17,316 nucleotides of DNA from UBA11524 sp964391995 (lineage in GTDB: Bacteria > Bacillota > Clostridia > Christensenellales > Aristaeellaceae). The DNA lies in NCBI GenBank assembly GCA_964391995.1, contig CAYMOM010000030.1, positions 1 through 17,316 on the forward strand. The letters run 5' to 3'. Under the pieces are notes generated by a model. That model did no database searches, was not told the origin of the DNA, and worked only from the letters and a program-made list of their open reading frames with translations. Below are positions 14,108 to 17,316 of this stretch, piece after piece; the first letter of the stretch is position 1; each line of letters opens with the position of its first letter. The translations under genes were made by a program, and so were the position numbers.

Positions 14108-15282
14108 TGTTCAATGAGGAATACTTTGACGAGGGCCTGTACCGCATGGGTACCCACAGCGAGAAGTGGGACGCCTGCCGTGCCCAGCATGGTGCCGACG
14201 CGCTGCCCATGTGGGTGGCAGACATGGATTTCCCCAGCCCGCCTGCGGTGCAGCAGGCGCTGCTGGCCCGGGCCGGGCATCCCACCTATTGCTACACGGA
14301 AGTCTGCCAGGAGGACGACCAGGCGCTGATCAGCTTCTGGCAGCGCCGCCACGGCCTGACCATCACCCGTGAGGACATTACCATGCTGCCCTGCGTGGTC
14401 ACCGGCCTGCGCCTGTCCATTCTGGCGCTGACCGAGCCTGGGGACGGGGTGATCATCCAGTCCCCGGTGTACGGGCCCTTCCGCATGTCCGTAGAGGAAA
14501 CCGGGCGCCAGGTGATGGACGCACCCCTGCTAAAGGATGCTAACGGCTATTACACCATGAACCTGGAAGCCATTGAAAAGCAGCTGCAGGCAGGCGCCAG
14601 GCTGATGCTGCTGTGCAATCCCCACAACCCTGTTTCCCGGGTGTGGAGCAAGGCAGAGCTGCAAGCCTTGCTTGACCTGCTGAACCGCTACAATGTGCCC
14701 CTGGTGTCCGATGAGATTCACGCGGATTTTGCCTTCTCCAAGCATTCCTTCACCCCGCTGCTGACCTTGCAGGAAAAGAACGTCCTCTCCCTGTGCGCAG
14801 CCAGCAAGACCTTCAACCTGGCAGGCCTGCAGCAGGCAGATTGCCTGTGCAAGGATGAAACCATCCGCGAAGCCTACCGCCGGGAGAAGAACAAGGCCGG
14901 CGTAACCTGCGGCAACATTTTTGCCCTGGAAGGCACCCGGGCAGCCTATCAGCACGGCGATGCATGGCTGGACGGCCTGCTGGCCTACCTGGAGGGCAGC
15001 GCTGCCCTGCTGGAAAAGCTGGTGGCGGAGCACCTGCCCCAGGCGATTTTGACCCCCATGGAGGGCACCTACCTGGGCTGGCTGGACCTGCGGGCCTATG
15101 CACCCACCACTCGGGAGCTGATGGAGCGTGCCGAAAAGGCCGGCGTGGTGTTCACCGGCGGCACCTTCTTCGGGGATGCAGGCGAAGGCTTCCTGCGCAT
15201 CAACATCGGCTGTCCCCGCAGGTATATTGAGGAAGGCATCCTCCGCCTGCGCGTGGCCCTGGAGAACGAAAACGAGGACTGA
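14098..15282 (+). CDS. patB: MalY/PatB family PLP-dependent aminotransferase / cystathionine beta-lyase
   Basis: A 394-residue fold-type I pyridoxal-phosphate enzyme. Relatives cleave the C-S bond of cystathionine or cysteine to give homocysteine or sulfide, pyruvate and ammonia; some act as aminotransferases. The family fingerprint MWVADMDF (residues 38-45), the YGPF segment (125-128), NPHNPVSRVW (174-183), VSDEIHAD (203-210) and the PLP-lysine motif ASKTFNLAGLQ with Lys237 are all present, and the length is usual. The ATG at 14098 has AAAGGA only 4 nt upstream. An in-frame ATG at 14104, which forms an ATGA overlap with the methyltransferase stop, is 10 nt from it and is an equally plausible start two codons later. 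No link between this activity and the rRNA-modification genes is apparent beyond co-transcription. Confidence 0.93.
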   Translation: MQMMFNEEYFDEGLYRMGTHSEKWDACRAQHGADALPMWVADMDFPSPPAVQQALLARAGHPTYCYTEVCQEDDQALISFWQRRHGLTITREDITMLPCVVTGLRLSILALTEPGDGVIIQSPVYGPFRMSVEETGRQVMDAPLLKDANGYYTMNLEAIEKQLQAGARLMLLCNPHNPVSRVWSKAELQALLDLLNRYNVPLVSDEIHADFAFSKHSFTPLLTLQEKNVLSLCAASKTFNLAGLQQADCLCKDETIREAYRREKNKAGVTCGNIFALEGTRAAYQHGDAWLDGLLAYLEGSAALLEKLVAEHLPQAILTPMEGTYLGWLDLRAYAPTTRELMERAEKAGVVFTGGTFFGDAGEGFLRINIGCPRRYIEEGILRLRVALENENED

Positions 15283-15304
15283 GCAACCCAAACAGGAGGC
15301 TACC

Positions 15305-17316
15305 ATGAAAGACACATTCCTCATTGTGGACGGCAACAGCCTGATGCACCGGGCCTTCCATGCCCTGCCGGTGATGGACTGCCAGGGGGTGTACACCAAT
15401 GCCATTTTCGGCTTCCTGAACATGCTGCTGAAGGTGCTGAAGGAAGAAAACGTGCGCTATCTTGCCATCTGCTTTGACGAGCACGCGCCCACCTTCCGCC
15501 ACACCGTTTATGCGGACTACAAGGCAGGCCGCGCCGCCACACCGCCGGAGCTGCGCCAGCAGTTTGACACCATCCGCGCCCTTTTGACCGATATGGGCAT
15601 ACGCTGGTACACCCTGGCCGGCTGGGAGGCGGACGACCTGCTGGGCACCCTGTCCCTGAAGGGCGAGGCAGCCGGCGTGGCACCCCTGCTGCTCACCGGC
15701 GACAGGGACGCCCTACAGCTGGTGGGAAACGGAACGGAACTGATGTTCACCCGCAAGGGCATCAGCGAAACCATCCGCTTTACCCCCGCCGCGGTGTATG
15801 AGGAATACGGCTTCTCCCCCGAGCAGGTAACCGACTGGAAGGGCATGGCAGGGGATTCCAGCGACAATATTCCCGGCATTCCCGGCGTTGGCGACAAAAC
15901 CGCCGTGAAGCTCCTGCAGCAGTACGGCACCCTGGAAAACCTGCTTTCTCACACGGATGAACTGAAAGGCAAGCTCCGCGAAAAGGTGGAAACCTGGGCC
16001 GACCAGGCCCGCCAGTGCAAGGAGCTGGCTACCATCCGCCGGGATGCACCCATCCAGTGGGCGCTAAGCGACTGCGCCCTGCCCGACCTGCGCCAGGGCA
16101 TACCCGCCCTGCAGAAGCTGCAGCTGAACAGCATCATCCGCCGCCTGGGGGAGGAGCCGGAAGCAGCGCCCCAGCCTGCGGAGGCATCGCCCCTGACCCT
16201 GCTGCCCTATGGTGACATGCAGGAGCTTCCCACCGGTGCGGCGCTGACGGACTGGCTGTCCGCTGCCACCAGACCCCTGGCGGTATACATCAGCGATGTG
16301 AGCGTTTCCCTGGCGGACTCCGCCGGAAAGTGCTGCACCCTCACCCTGGGCGGCGATTTGCTGAACCCGGGTGTTGACCCGGCGGAAGTTTTGGACGTTC
16401 TGGCGCCTGCGCTGCTTTCACCCTGTGCGGTGCACGATGGCAAGCGCCTGCTGCACCGTTTGCAGCGGGAGCATCTCCCCCTGCCGGAAGCCTTCCACTG
16501 GGATACCATGCTGGGCGCCTACCTGCTGAACCCCCAGGAGAAAAGCTATGGCCTTTCCGCCCTGTGCCCGGGCATGCCCGAGGATGCCCGCACCCTGATG
16601 AGCCTGGCCCTGTGGCAGCGCGGCAGGCTGGAGCAGGATGGCATGCTTTCCCTGATGCAGCAGGTGGAAATGCCCCTGTCCATAACCCTCTTCCGCATGG
16701 AGGAGGCCGGCTTCACGGTGGATACGTCCTTCCTGCGCAGCCTGGGAGACAAATATGTGCAGGAGATTGAAGCCTGCAAGCAGCAGATTTACCAGGTGTG
16801 CGGCGAAACCTTCAACATCAACAGCACCCAGCAGCTGGGGGAGATTCTGTTTGACAAGCTGCAATTGCCCCACGGGAAGAAAACCTCCAAGGGCTACTCC
16901 ACCTCTGCCGAGGTGCTGGAAAACCTGCGGGACATCGCCCCGGAGGTCATTGACCCCATCCTGCGCTACCGCCAGCTGACCAAGCTGAACTCCACCTATG
17001 TGGAAGGCCTTCTGCGCCTGGTGGATGGAAACGGCCGGGTGCACTCCTTCTTCGACCAGGTAGCCACCGCCACAGGGCGCATTTCCTCCTCCGAGCCGAA
17101 CCTGCAGAACATCCCCGTCCGCACGGAGGAAGGCCGGGAAATACGCCGGGCGTTTCTGCCGCAAAAGGGCTGGGTGCTGCTGGATGCGGACTACAGCCAG
17201 ATAGAACTGCGGCTGATGGCCCACTTCTCCGGCGATGCCGCCATGGTGGAAGCCTTCCGCACCGGGCAGGACGTGCACGCCCGCACCGCCAGCGAGATTT
17301 TCGATGTGCCGCTGGA
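15305..17316 (+). CDS. polA: DNA polymerase I, 5' part (cut by window end)
   Basis: The replication and repair polymerase that removes RNA primers and fills gaps. The first 670 codons are present and in one uninterrupted frame. The N-terminal 5'-3' nuclease domain has VDGNSL (residues 8-13), CFDEH (56-60), GWEADD (106-111), TGDRDALQL (131-139), AGDSSDNIPG (182-191) and the helix-hairpin-helix GIPGVGDKTA. The middle domain (roughly 300-480) has the 3'-5' exonuclease fold region but no D-x-E metal site: the place of the first motif reads AVYISDVSVSL. Proofreading is thus expected to be absent, as in Bacillus Pol I. The polymerase domain carries ATGRISSSEPNLQNIP and motif A DADYSQIELR (627-636, catalytic Asp629). 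Roughly 200 residues, including the O-helix and motif C, lie beyond the window. ACAGGAGG stands 6 nt before the ATG, and the gap to patB is 22 nt. Confidence 0.97.
   Translation, partial: MKDTFLIVDGNSLMHRAFHALPVMDCQGVYTNAIFGFLNMLLKVLKEENVRYLAICFDEHAPTFRHTVYADYKAGRAATPPELRQQFDTIRALLTDMGIRWYTLAGWEADDLLGTLSLKGEAAGVAPLLLTGDRDALQLVGNGTELMFTRKGISETIRFTPAAVYEEYGFSPEQVTDWKGMAGDSSDNIPGIPGVGDKTAVKLLQQYGTLENLLSHTDELKGKLREKVETWADQARQCKELATIRRDAPIQWALSDCALPDLRQGIPALQKLQLNSIIRRLGEEPEAAPQPAEASPLTLLPYGDMQELPTGAALTDWLSAATRPLAVYISDVSVSLADSAGKCCTLTLGGDLLNPGVDPAEVLDVLAPALLSPCAVHDGKRLLHRLQREHLPLPEAFHWDTMLGAYLLNPQEKSYGLSALCPGMPEDARTLMSLALWQRGRLEQDGMLSLMQQVEMPLSITLFRMEEAGFTVDTSFLRSLGDKYVQEIEACKQQIYQVCGETFNINSTQQLGEILFDKLQLPHGKKTSKGYSTSAEVLENLRDIAPEVIDPILRYRQLTKLNSTYVEGLLRLVDGNGRVHSFFDQVATATGRISSSEPNLQNIPVRTEEGREIRRAFLPQKGWVLLDADYSQIELRLMAHFSGDAAMVEAFRTGQDVHARTASEIFDVPL

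Noticed and set aside
16200..16750. A damaged DNA polymerase I because the D-x-E proofreading motif is missing
   Set aside because: Loss of the 3'-5' exonuclease motif is normal for Pol I of Firmicutes. The frame is intact and the nuclease and polymerase motifs are conserved.

Overview
The window looks like chromosomal DNA from a G+C-rich Gram-positive anaerobe of the class Clostridia (perhaps Oscillospirales/Ruminococcaceae). The evidence is strong AGGAGG-type ribosome binding sites, tight operons, a DUF378 membrane protein, a MalY/PatB lyase and a PolA that lacks the proofreading motif. The genus cannot be named from the sequence alone. Most genes look about 60-65% G+C by eye.

Region 1 (1-8822, + strand) is the 3' part of a surface-polysaccharide cluster. 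It holds the last codons of an unknown gene, UDP-glucose dehydrogenase (UDP-glucuronate supply), a single-domain GT2 glycosyltransferase, an ABC polysaccharide exporter (Wzm-type permease plus a short Wzt-type ATPase without carbohydrate-binding domain), and two large tandem glycosyltransferases of 729 and 713 residues. These are followed by a small two-helix membrane ORF and the C-terminal remnant of a membrane-anchored DPM/GtrB-type GT2 enzyme. The inferred pathway is synthesis of a glycan in the cytoplasm, probably containing glucuronate, by the GT2 enzymes and its export by the ABC pair. From about 5.73 to 8.36 kb the DNA is clearly poorer in G+C (near 50% by eye). The right edge of that block falls exactly where the remnant loses its N-terminal catalytic domain, which suggests replacement by recombination.

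Region 2 (8823-9348) is an intergenic stretch with three consecutive hairpins flanked by an 8-bp direct repeat, then a 65-residue DUF378 membrane protein with a clear terminator.

Region 3 (9347-11821, - strand) is a two-gene operon. It encodes a membrane-anchored metallophosphoesterase-like protein with degenerate metal-site motifs and a MATE family exporter, driven by a near-consensus promoter.

Region 4 (11899-17316, + strand) is a divergently transcribed housekeeping operon: an unrecognised multi-pass membrane protein, an RsuA-type pseudouridine synthase, an RsmC-like methyltransferase, a MalY/PatB PLP enzyme and DNA polymerase I (cut by the window edge). The first four genes are linked by 4-10 nt overlaps.

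No tRNA, rRNA, CRISPR array, transposase or complete mobile element was seen. The points most worth checking are the replacement junction near 8.35 kb, the domain-swapped tandem glycosyltransferases, the degenerate phosphoesterase and the hairpin element at 8.85-8.98 kb.
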